Assembly: GCF_002995745.1 (NCBI RefSeq)
Contig: NZ_PVXQ01000020.1
Location: forward strand, 1 to 64,000
Direction: 5' to 3'
Length of the DNA stretch: 64,000 nt
From: Clostridium vincentii
GTDB lineage: Bacteria; Bacillota; Clostridia; Clostridiales; Clostridiaceae
The notes beneath the pieces are model-generated. The model made no database searches. It worked only from the letters and a program-made list of their open reading frames with translations, and was not told the DNA's origin. Positions 20,501 to 28,547 of this stretch are shown in pieces. The translations under genes were made by a program, and so were the position numbers. Positions within the stretch are counted from its first letter, which is position 1. Each line of letters opens with the position of its first letter.

Positions 20501-22607
20501 AGATGCTAATGAATCTTCAATAGCCACATTTGTTATATATGCTAATTTTATTGGATTTAGGAAAAAACCTGTAAGAGAATTATTAAAAATTCTAATAGAC
20601 TCCCATATACTAGGGCTTGAAATGGGAGATTTAAATTACGCAACTGCAGCCACACATATATATTGTTATACTTCGTATTATGCAGGGAAAGAATTATCAG
20701 TTTTAGCTAATGAAATGTCTTATTATACTGATGTAATGAATAAATATAATTCCAAGGAATGGTTATACCCGCACTTGGTTTTTCATCAAACAGTGTTAAA
20801 TCTTTTGGGTACTGACGATGGTATATCTAATTTAAATGGAAGTGTATATAATGAATTTGAAAAAATACCCTATCATATAGAAGGAAAGGAAATAGGAACC
20901 CTTTGGGATATATATTTAAATAAGCTAATGCTTTGCTATATTTTTGGTGAATATTATGAAGCAAATGAAAATGCACTTTTGGCAAAGCGATATATAGAGG
21001 GTGCAAATGCGACATTTTCTATTGCTATTTTTTATTTTTATGAGTCTCTTGCTTTACTTACTAAGTTTAATAAACTAGATTTTATCAAACAAAAAAAGCT
21101 AATTATAAAGGTTAACTTAAATCAAAAGAAATTAAAGAAAATGGCGCATTATGCTCCAATGAATTTTTTGAACAAATATAATTTAGTTGAAGCAGAGAAA
21201 TCTAGAGTGATGAATAAGAACTTAAAAGCAATGGATTATTATGATAAAGCTATTGAACTCGCCACAGAGAATCAATATATTCAAGAAGAGGCACTTGCTA
21301 ATGAATTAGCGGCAAAATTTTATATTTCTACTGGAAAAATTAAAAAAGCAAGAACTTATTTAGAAGAAGCTAATTACGGTTATAGCTTATGGGGAGCAGT
21401 CGCTAAGACGAAGCAACTCCAAAGAGACTATTCTTACCTAAATATAACTGGAACCTATCAAAATCATTCAATGAAAGTTGCGATAACGCCATCGGAAAAC
21501 AGGCCAGTTACTTCATCAATGATTTTAGATTCTGCAACAATTATAAAAGCAACCCAAGCGATTTCTGGAGAAATCAAGTTAGAAGAACTACTTAAAAAAC
21601 TTGTATTTATATTACTTGAAAATGCAGGAGCACAAAAGGTATGTTATTTAGTAAAAAAAGATGCTAATTATATAATACAAGCTGAAGGAGTGATAAATGG
21701 GAAGAATCTAGAAATGATTTCTATGCCCTTAGATGAACGTTCTTCTAGAGTTCCTGAAAAGATAATTTATTCTGTAGAGCATTCAAAAAAGAGCATTATA
21801 TTAGATACTGCATTCGAAGACGAAAAATATATGAATGACCCATACATTATATTTAAGAAATGTAAATCAATTATGTGTATGCCAGTAATAAGTAAAGGTG
21901 AACCCATTGGGATTCTTTATTTAGAAAATAACCTTATTTCAGGTGCATTCAATAGTGAACGAATTGAAATTTTAAAGATAGTGTCTTCTCAACTAGCAAT
22001 TTCTATTGAAAATGCGAACCTATATAATAATCTTGAAGAATTAGTAGAAGAAAGAACCTGGGAACTAAAAAAAGAAATATCTGAACGTAAAAAAGTTCAA
22101 AAGCAATTAGAACAGATAGCAACACATGATGCTTTAACAGGTTTAGCTAATAGAATTCTATTTCAAATCAATTTGAAAAACTTAATTAGAACAAGCCCTA
22201 TACAAGAAGATTCATTTTATGTAATTTTCATTGATTTAGATGGTTTCAAAGCGATTAATGATACTTTTGGCCATGATAGTGGAGATATAGTTTTAAAAGT
22301 TGTTGCTGAGAGACTAATAAAATGCGTAAAAACTTCTGATACAGTTTCTAGAATAGGCGGAGATGAATTTACAATAATTCTTAAAGATATAGTTTTAAAA
22401 GATGATGTAAGCCTTATTTGTAATAGAATTATTTCCGAAATTGCAGAACCTATTTCTATTGGCGAAAATAAAGGGTATGTAACTGCAAGTATTGGGGTTA
22501 GTAATTACCCTAATGATAGTGAAGATGTGGATGAATTAATTAAAAAAGCTGATGATGCAATGTATGTTGCAAAAAGAACTGGGAAAAATAAATTTATTAT
22601 ATTATAA
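17586..22607 (+). CDS. Multidomain signalling protein: pseudokinase, ATPase, helical repeats, GAF, GGDEF
   Basis: The 1673-residue protein begins with a serine/threonine-kinase-like domain (1-270). It keeps the Lys of IIIKKP and the Asp of HNDINPSN, but the DFG position reads GFA (in KITGFALS, about residue 145). The metal-binding Asp is therefore gone and a pseudokinase is likely. A PredATP/AAA-type ATPase follows (about 295-590; Walker A GHSGVGKS, Walker B VIFIDDMQW), then a long helical TPR-like region (600-1290), a GAF domain (about 1315-1490), a coiled coil, and a GGDEF domain with intact RIGGDEF (about residue 1590). The position of the usual inhibitory RxxD reads KTSD. The architecture resembles the HstK-type kinase-ATPase-GAF proteins, with a diguanylate cyclase as output. 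No TM segment is evident. Confidence 0.9.
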   Translation: MLNIWGYKIVECINEGKNNVIYRAIRNSDNIPIIIKKPVSDYPNLSVISTLKHEYEINNIINSNKIVKIYGRELINNIPILFEEDFGGNSLEKILKSRNFNIIEFLNIANKTTDALKDIHKCNMVHNDINPSNIIVDLEINTVKITGFALSSMFSKQNQCVVDNSFGGTLSYISPEQTGRMNCPTDYRSDLYSLGVSFYEIITGVLPFVASDKIGLIHSHLAIRPEPPNELNKLIPRVLSDIIMKLMKKNTEDRYQSAYGLKHDLERCFNSVKSDGSIEYFKLAQEDISERFKITDELYGRDNEIEVLLSVFDRASKGEKEIVVVKGHSGVGKSALINEINGLISKKHGRFIWGKFDQFKHGNAHSPLVKAFKALVEQVLTESKEEIQIWGNKLNKSLGKNGQIIIDIIPEVEKIIGKQPQIIELPTEETKNRFNLVFENSIKVFCEEKHPLVIFIDDMQWTDATTLKLIENFMGSSPIKYLVLIMAYRDNEVLENHPLLSTLNNISKQRLEINTIFLQPLTLIDTIEMMAKTFNCEIEDVATLAELSYEKTEGNPLFLKQFLFSLYRENLIIFDNLLRVWKWDLYEIQSSGIANNIVELITYRILGLSSNAQEVLKLASCIGIQFDIKTLSKVFKKSTMETYEILCEALQEDLILVNGDLFSFILGDEEVNLICDFLHDRIQQSVYSIIDEENKRELHLKIGRIMLAEMISSNKDEKILDVMNQLNKGIDLINNYEEKKNIANMELIAGMRAKKATAYQVAYDCFSSGIRLMEEKGWENEHALTLSLYVQGAELASLTGDYKTLEKYTEIALEHSETVSEKVTVLEVKILSYTAQNRKIEAIDTSLLVLKLLGIHFPKNPSLVHVLFQLIKTKIMFLGKGHNDFIELPEMTNATAILAINNMVKISTPTFMIYPNLFLLMIFKSLKLCWKYGLPSNSSVFFIAYSMLKCTLGEVKSGYEFGELALKLINKLDANESSIATFVIYANFIGFRKKPVRELLKILIDSHILGLEMGDLNYATAATHIYCYTSYYAGKELSVLANEMSYYTDVMNKYNSKEWLYPHLVFHQTVLNLLGTDDGISNLNGSVYNEFEKIPYHIEGKEIGTLWDIYLNKLMLCYIFGEYYEANENALLAKRYIEGANATFSIAIFYFYESLALLTKFNKLDFIKQKKLIIKVNLNQKKLKKMAHYAPMNFLNKYNLVEAEKSRVMNKNLKAMDYYDKAIELATENQYIQEEALANELAAKFYISTGKIKKARTYLEEANYGYSLWGAVAKTKQLQRDYSYLNITGTYQNHSMKVAITPSENRPVTSSMILDSATIIKATQAISGEIKLEELLKKLVFILLENAGAQKVCYLVKKDANYIIQAEGVINGKNLEMISMPLDERSSRVPEKIIYSVEHSKKSIILDTAFEDEKYMNDPYIIFKKCKSIMCMPVISKGEPIGILYLENNLISGAFNSERIEILKIVSSQLAISIENANLYNNLEELVEERTWELKKEISERKKVQKQLEQIATHDALTGLANRILFQINLKNLIRTSPIQEDSFYVIFIDLDGFKAINDTFGHDSGDIVLKVVAERLIKCVKTSDTVSRIGGDEFTIILKDIVLKDDVSLICNRIISEIAEPISIGENKGYVTASIGVSNYPNDSEDVDELIKKADDAMYVAKRTGKNKFIIL

Positions 22608-22615
22608 AATATATA

Positions 22616-22667
22616 GCTCTGTTGATAGCTTTGAGTAAAACAAACCTATCAACAGAGCCATTTTTTT
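22616..22667 (+). terminator. Intrinsic terminator after the signalling gene
   Basis: GCTCTGTTGATAG and CTATCAACAGAGC form a perfect 13-bp stem with a long loop, followed by CATTTTTTT. Confidence 0.88.
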
Positions 22668-22738
22668 CTTTAATTAAGTAATTAAAGAATCAAAACTTAT
22701 TTAATAATTTGCTTGAGATTTTTTAGAAATAGATATAT

Positions 22739-22769
22739 AATTAGCTTGCTAACTATTAGTAAGCTAATT
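22739..22769. promoter_or_regulatory. 31-bp palindrome, candidate MarR operator
   Basis: Perfect 9-bp outer arms AATTAGCTT and AAGCTAATT flank a central CTAA-N3-TTAG dyad about 50 bases upstream of the MarR gene. Long near-perfect palindromes at the promoter are usual for MarR autoregulation. Confidence 0.65.
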
Positions 22770-22817
22770 ATTATGGAGATATTTAAATATTAATTTTAAA
22801 AGGAGAGGAATTTTAAA

Positions 22818-23267
22818 ATGGAGAATAATGCAAGGAATCTATCAAAAAGTTTTAGAATTTTAAATATGACCCATCGAAAATATTTTGAGAGGGCAATAGA
22901 AAAATTTGGAATTCATAGGGGTCAGCATCATATTTTAATGGTTTTATCAGATAAGAAAGGTTTTGCAACACAAAAAGAAATTGCAGACTGTTTACATATA
23001 ACTGCGGCTACTGTAGCTGTAGCTATTAAGAAATTAGAGAAGACCGGATATATTAAAAAAATTCAGGATGAAGAAGATTTAAGATACAATAAAATTTCTT
23101 TAACAGATAAGGGTATAGATATTGTAGCTCAAAGTAGAAGAACTTTTGAAACAATAGATAGTAGTTTATTTGCGGATTTTACAGATGATGAAAAAAGACA
23201 AATGGATAATTATTTAACCAGAATGACTAACAATATTAATAAAGCGCAAGAAAATAAAGATATTTAA
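22818..23267 (+). CDS. MarR family transcriptional regulator
   Basis: The 149-residue protein has the MarR winged helix: KKGFATQKEIADCLHITAAT, then VAVAIKKLEKTGYIKKI and the DLRYNKISLTDKG wing. It is 27 bases upstream of an ABC exporter pair and is probably its repressor, acting at the palindrome in its leader. AGGAGAGG precedes the ATG. Confidence 0.94.
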   Translation: MENNARNLSKSFRILNMTHRKYFERAIEKFGIHRGQHHILMVLSDKKGFATQKEIADCLHITAATVAVAIKKLEKTGYIKKIQDEEDLRYNKISLTDKGIDIVAQSRRTFETIDSSLFADFTDDEKRQMDNYLTRMTNNINKAQENKDI

Positions 23268-23294
23268 TAAAAATGGATAATAAGGGGGATTACA

Positions 23295-25034
23295 ATGAAA
23301 CAATATTGGAAATATGTTAAACCATATCTATCAGCTTTCATATTAGCACCAATTCTGATTTTATCAGAAGTTGTTGGAGACGTTCTTCAGCCGAAATTTA
23401 TGACACTAATAGTTGATAATGGTGTGGTTAAAAATGATATTAGATATATAGTTACTATGGGTGGAATCATGGTATTAACTGCATTAGTTGCTATGGCTTG
23501 TGGTATTGGATGTATGTATTTTTCTTCTAAAGCTGCTATGAGCTTTTCAGCAGGTGTAAGAGAAGATGTGTTTAGTACGATACAAAAGTTTTCATTCAAT
23601 AATATTGATAAATTTAGTACAGGATCTTTAGTAACTCGTTTGACAAATGATATAACTCAGATTCAAAATCTCGTTATGCTTGGACTTAGAATAGCTTTAA
23701 GAGCGCCAGGTATGTTAATTGGGTCAATAATAATGGCAGTTATGATTAATCCTCAATTAGCAGGAATCGTAGCTCTTACAATTCCTGTATTAGCTTTTGC
23801 ATTATATATAATAATTAAAAATGCTTATCCAAGATTTCAAAAGATGCAAGTCAAAATGGACGATATAAATTCAGGAATTCAAGAAAATCTTACTAATGTT
23901 CGTGTAATTAAATCATTCGTACGACAGAATCATGAAGAAGAAAAGTTTGCAAATGCTAATACTTCATTAATGACTGCAACTCTAAAAGCATTAAGAATAG
24001 CAATACTTACTATGCCAATAATGATGTTAGCTATGAATATAACAACAATTGCAGTGATATGGTATGGTGGAAACAAGGTGGTTGCAGGGACTTTAACAGT
24101 AGCAGAATTAATAGCATTCACAACATATATAACACAAATACTTATGTCACTCATGATGCTTTCTATGGTTATTTTAAATGGAGCAAGGGCTGCTGCCTCA
24201 TCTAAACGTATATTAGAAGTTTTAAATGAGGATGTTGATATAAGTGATAGTAAAGAATCAATGAATAAGAATTATAAAGTAACAAAAGGTAAAATTCAAT
24301 TTAATAATGTTAGCTTTAAATATAGTAAAGAAAGTGAAGATAATATATTAGAAGATATATCTTTTACAGTAGATCCAGGACAAACAATAGGAATAATAGG
24401 AGCTACGGGCTCTGCTAAAAGCTCACTGGTTCAGCTTATTCCAAGGTTATATGACGTAACTTATGGGGAAGTACTTGTAGATGATGTTAATGTGAAGAAT
24501 TATATGGTTCAGAATCTTAGAAATGGAGTTTCTATGGTTCTTCAGAAAAATACACTTTTCTCAGGGACTATTATGGACAATCTAAAATGGGGAGATGAAA
24601 ATTGTTCTGAAGAAGAAGTAATAGAAGCTGCAAAAAGTGCTCAAGCAGATGATTTTATTAAAGGATTTACAGATGGATATAATACAGACCTTGGACAGGG
24701 TGGTATAAATCTATCTGGAGGTCAAAGACAAAGACTTTGTATAGCAAGGGCAATGCTTAAGAAACCTAGAATCTTAATTCTTGATGATAGTACAAGTGCA
24801 GTTGATACTGCCACAGAAAGTAAAATTCGCTTAATTTTAAAGACAAGTTTAAAGGATACAACTAAGATTATTATTGCACAAAGAATAACATCGGTTATGG
24901 ATGCTGATAAAATTATTATAATTGATGAGGGTAAAATAGTTGGCATTGGGACCCATGATGAACTCATTATTAATAGTGAAGAATATCAAGAAATTTACTA
25001 CTCACAAAAAGAAAAAGAGGTGGCTGCAGAATGA
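23295..25034 (+). CDS. ABC exporter half-transporter with altered Walker A
   Basis: The 579-residue protein has six TM helices and a C-terminal nucleotide-binding domain. The signature is LSGGQRQR, and Walker B reads ILILDDSTSAVD with Asp for Glu, marking the degenerate-site half of a heterodimer. Unusually, Walker A is GATGSAKSS: the Gly just before the invariant Lys is Ala374 (codon GCT at 24414). That should weaken nucleotide binding. It overlaps the next gene by ATGA. The partner gene is frameshifted, so this exporter is probably non-functional. Confidence 0.9.
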   Translation: MKQYWKYVKPYLSAFILAPILILSEVVGDVLQPKFMTLIVDNGVVKNDIRYIVTMGGIMVLTALVAMACGIGCMYFSSKAAMSFSAGVREDVFSTIQKFSFNNIDKFSTGSLVTRLTNDITQIQNLVMLGLRIALRAPGMLIGSIIMAVMINPQLAGIVALTIPVLAFALYIIIKNAYPRFQKMQVKMDDINSGIQENLTNVRVIKSFVRQNHEEEKFANANTSLMTATLKALRIAILTMPIMMLAMNITTIAVIWYGGNKVVAGTLTVAELIAFTTYITQILMSLMMLSMVILNGARAAASSKRILEVLNEDVDISDSKESMNKNYKVTKGKIQFNNVSFKYSKESEDNILEDISFTVDPGQTIGIIGATGSAKSSLVQLIPRLYDVTYGEVLVDDVNVKNYMVQNLRNGVSMVLQKNTLFSGTIMDNLKWGDENCSEEEVIEAAKSAQADDFIKGFTDGYNTDLGQGGINLSGGQRQRLCIARAMLKKPRILILDDSTSAVDTATESKIRLILKTSLKDTTKIIIAQRITSVMDADKIIIIDEGKIVGIGTHDELIINSEEYQEIYYSQKEKEVAAE

Positions 25035-26865
25035 GTAATTTAAATAGAAATAAAAAACCACCTATGAGTATGGAATCTAAAGGAGATAAAAAACCAGGGA
25101 GTAAACCTAAGAATACAAAAGAAACTATTAAAAGATTAGTAGAATATATTTGCATAGATAAGCTTAAAGTTATTTTGATTTTGCTTTTTGTAATTATTAA
25201 TACAATGTGTACATTGCTAGGTGCATATATGATTAGGCCTATTATAAATAATTATATACTGCCAATAGATGGAAGTAATCCAAGCTTAACTGGGTTAGTA
25301 GGAGCCCTTTTACTTATGGGTGGAATATTACTTATGGGAGTTATAGCTGCATATTTTCAAAATAGAATTATGATGGGAGTTTCTCAAAAAGCAGTAAAAG
25401 AGATTCGTAGAGATTTGTTTAATAAAGTGCAGAAACTACCAGTAAGATTTTTTGATACAAATAATCATGGGGACATTATGAGTAGATTTACTAATGATGT
25501 TGATAGCATAGGTGAAATGTTGAATAATATAGTTATATAGTTATACAGCTATTCACTAGTGTTATCACTATAATGGGAACTGTAGTTTTAATGTTATATA
25601 CAAATGTGATTCTAGCACTTATTACAATTGCTACTGTACCAATAATGATAAAGCTTTTATCTAAGATAAGTTCAAAGAGTAGAGCTTATTTTAAAGAACA
25701 ACAAGAATCCATTGGTAAATTGAATGGGTATGTTGAAGAGACTATTACAGGACAAAAAGTTGTAAAAGTTTTTTGCCATGAAGATGTTGCTAGAAGTGAA
25801 TTTAAAGAGTTGAATGTTGAATTACGAGAAAAACAAATAAAAGCACAATTTTTTGGCGGTATGATTATGCCTATTATGGCGCAGATAAGTACAATTACTT
25901 ATGCGGTTGTTGCCTGTGTAGGAGGTCTATTATGCTTAACTAGTGGATTTGATATTGGTGGTATTGCAGTATTCTGCAACTATTCAAGACAATTTGGGCG
26001 TCCTATAAATGAATTATCTAATCAAATTAACATTATATTTTCAGCTCTTGCAGGTGCTGAGAGAGTATTTAATACAATGGATAAAGAGCCAGAAGTAGAG
26101 GATTCCAAAGATGCAGTTGAACTTAAGGATGTAAAAGGAAGGGTAGTCCTTGAAAATGTAACTTTTGGATATAATAAAGATATGACTATTTTAAAGAATA
26201 TTTCTCTTTATGCACATCCAGGACAAAAGATTGCATTTGTAGGATCAACAGGAGCAGGAAAGACAACTATTACAAATCTTCTTACAAGATTCTACGACAT
26301 ATGTGAAGGAAATATTACTATTGATGATATTCCTTTAATGAGCATCAAAAAAGATAGCTTAAGAAGTTCTATTGCAATGGTATTACAGGATACTCATTTA
26401 TTCACAGGAACTGTTATGGAGAATATTAGATATGGACGTTTAGATGCAACTGATGAAGAGGTAATTGAGGCAGCTAAGACAGCAAGTGCCCATTCGTTTA
26501 TCCGTAAATTACCAGATGGATATAATACAATGCTAGTAGGAGATGGGTCAAACTTAAGCCAGGGACAAAGACAATTAATTAGTATTGCAAGAGCTTCAAT
26601 ATCTAAGGCTCCAATTTTAATTCTTGATGAAGCAACAAGTTCTGTTGATACTAGAACTGAGAAACATATAGAGCATGGTATGGATAGATTAATGAAGGAT
26701 CGTACTACTTTTGTAATAGCTCATAGACTTTCAACAGTAAGGAATTCAAATGCTATTATGGTATTAGAAAATGGAGAGATAATAGAGCGTGGAGAGCATG
26801 ATGAACTTGTTGCGCAAAAGGGCAGATATTATGAACTATATACAGGATTAAGTGAATTAGATTAA
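25031..26865 (+). pseudogene. ABC exporter half-transporter frameshifted by an 8-bp duplication
   Basis: The N-terminal part (25031-25540) encodes TM helices and ends in frame at SIGEMLNNIVI; the remainder continues in another frame from about 25545 (QLFTSVITIMGTVV) to the end. Two adjacent copies of ATAGTTAT at 25529-25544 explain the shift. Removing one restores a single frame of about 609 residues. The downstream nucleotide-binding domain is well preserved (Walker A GSTGAGKTT, signature LSQGQRQ, ILILDEATSSVD with the catalytic Glu). This was the catalytic half of a heterodimer with the preceding gene. A restart at ATG 25573 would lack the first TM helices. Confidence 0.9.
25529..25544 (+). 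repeat. Exact 8-bp tandem duplication causing a frameshift
   Basis: ATAGTTAT is repeated twice without spacer inside the ABC exporter gene. One copy fits the family protein sequence; the second shifts the frame by two bases. Confidence 0.9.
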
Positions 26866-26888
26866 GAATATTAATAAAATTTTAAAAA

Positions 26889-26904
26889 TGTGATCTTAAT
26901 CACA
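26889..26904 (+). promoter_or_regulatory. Crp/Fnr-type box upstream of gapN
   Basis: TGTGA-N6-TCACA is a perfect palindrome. A TATAAT at 26926-26931 puts the inferred transcription start near 26938, so the box is centred at about -41.5, the class II activator position. The -35 region is poor, which fits activator dependence. The regulator is not proven. Confidence 0.65.
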
Positions 26905-26970
26905 GTATTAAAATATAAGTATATGTATAATATAACTATAGATTTTAAATATACAAGGAGTGATTATATC

Positions 26971-28431
26971 ATGTTTGATTATATAAATGGAGAAAATAAT
27001 ACTTTTAAAAATTTAATAAATGGAGAATGGGTTAGTAGTATAAGTGAAAACTTTATAGATATAAAATCACCTTTAGATAAGTCCTTGCTAGGTAGAGTAC
27101 CAGCTATGACTAAAGAAGAGGTAGATAGTGCAATAAAATATGCCAAAGAAGCTCAGAAGAAGTGGAGAGATACTACAATAAGTGAGAGAGGCAAAATATT
27201 ATATAAAGCAGCGGATCTTTTATTAGAACATTCAGATGAATTAGCTCATATTATGATGATGGAAATTGCTAAGGATAGAAAAAGTTCAAGTTCAGAAGTT
27301 TCAAGAACAGCAGATTTTATAAGATTTACTGTAGATACAGCTAAGAACTTATCTGGGGAAAGCCTTCAAGGGGACAGCTTTCCAGGATTTAATAATAATA
27401 AGATATCAATTGTAAGACGCGAACCATTAGGAGTTGTGCTTGCAATATCCCCTTTTAATTATCCAATAAATTTATCAGCTTCTAAAATAGCGCCAGCATT
27501 AATGGCAGGTAATTCAGTTATATTAAAGCCTGCGACTCAAGGAAGCCTTTGCGCACTATATTTGGCAAGTATCTTTGAGAAAGCAGGAGTTCCAAAGGGA
27601 GTATTAAATACAATTACAGGTAGAGGTAGTAACATCGGAGATTATATTACTACTCATCCAGGAATAGATTTTATAAACTTCACTGGTAGTACAGAGGTTG
27701 GAACTAGAATTTCTAAAATAACTTGTATGGTACCTCTATTAATGGAATTAGGTGGTAAGGATGCTGCTATAGTTTTAGAAAATGCTAATTTAGAATTAGC
27801 TGCAAGTAATATAGTTTCAGGTGGATATTCGTATTCAGGTCAGAGGTGTACTGCAGTTAAGAGAATTTTAGTAGTAGATAAAGTGGCAGATGAATTAGTG
27901 GCAAAAATTAAAGAAAAGATTAAATTACTTATTGTAGGAAATCCTATAGATAAGGATGTAGATATTAGTCCTCTAATTAGCACTGAAGCAGCAGATTTTG
28001 TTTGGGATTTAATTGAAGAAACTAAGTCTCGGGGTGCAAATCTAGTTATAGGGGGCAAAAGAGAAGGTAATTTAATTTATCCAACTCTTTTTGATAATGT
28101 GACAACAGATATGAGACTTGCTTGGGAGGAGCCTTTTGGTCCAGTACTTCCAATAATAAGAGTTAAGGATAAGGATGAAGCTATAGAAATTGCTAATAAG
28201 TCACAATATGGTCTTCAAGGTGCAGTTTTCACTGAAAGTATTAATGATGCCTTTTATGTGGCTGATAAGTTAGAAGTGGGAACAGTTCAAATTAATAATA
28301 AGACAGAAAGAGGTCCTGATCACTTCCCATTTATGGGAGTAAAGGCATCTGGTATGGGGACACAAGGAATAAAATATTCAATTGAAGCTATGTCTAGACC
28401 TAAAGCGACAGTTATAAATATAATAAGGTAA
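26971..28431 (+). CDS. gapN: Non-phosphorylating NADP-dependent glyceraldehyde-3-phosphate dehydrogenase
   Basis: The 486-residue aldehyde dehydrogenase has the cofactor-domain Pro-Phe-Asn pattern AISPFNYPIN, the FTGST loop, MELGGKDA with the general-base Glu, and YSGQRCTAVKR with the catalytic Cys. The C-terminal NNKTERGPDHFPFMGVK matches GapN rather than general ALDHs. GapN oxidises glyceraldehyde-3-phosphate directly to 3-phosphoglycerate, giving NADPH without ATP. ATG 26971 has AAGGAG 9 bases upstream; the longer frame has no ribosome site. It is a single gene with its own terminator. Confidence 0.93.
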   Translation: MFDYINGENNTFKNLINGEWVSSISENFIDIKSPLDKSLLGRVPAMTKEEVDSAIKYAKEAQKKWRDTTISERGKILYKAADLLLEHSDELAHIMMMEIAKDRKSSSSEVSRTADFIRFTVDTAKNLSGESLQGDSFPGFNNNKISIVRREPLGVVLAISPFNYPINLSASKIAPALMAGNSVILKPATQGSLCALYLASIFEKAGVPKGVLNTITGRGSNIGDYITTHPGIDFINFTGSTEVGTRISKITCMVPLLMELGGKDAAIVLENANLELAASNIVSGGYSYSGQRCTAVKRILVVDKVADELVAKIKEKIKLLIVGNPIDKDVDISPLISTEAADFVWDLIEETKSRGANLVIGGKREGNLIYPTLFDNVTTDMRLAWEEPFGPVLPIIRVKDKDEAIEIANKSQYGLQGAVFTESINDAFYVADKLEVGTVQINNKTERGPDHFPFMGVKASGMGTQGIKYSIEAMSRPKATVINIIR

Positions 28432-28443
28432 TAATTAAAGAAG

Positions 28444-28479
28444 ATACTCAAAGGTTAAAACCTCTTTGAGTATTTTTTT
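28444..28479 (+). terminator. Intrinsic terminator after gapN
   Basis: ATACTCAAAG pairs with CTTTGAGTAT; a second small AGGTT/AACCT stem lies inside the loop, and TTTTTTT follows. Confidence 0.88.
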
Positions 28480-28547
28480 GCGTGCTGAATAATATATTTA
28501 TCATATAATTAAGAAAAATTATTTAATCTAAGGGGAGTTGAATTTAT

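Noticed and set aside
25529-25560. Programmed ribosomal frameshift in the ABC gene
   Set aside because: There is no slippery heptamer with a downstream structure; the exact 8-bp duplication fully explains the shift.
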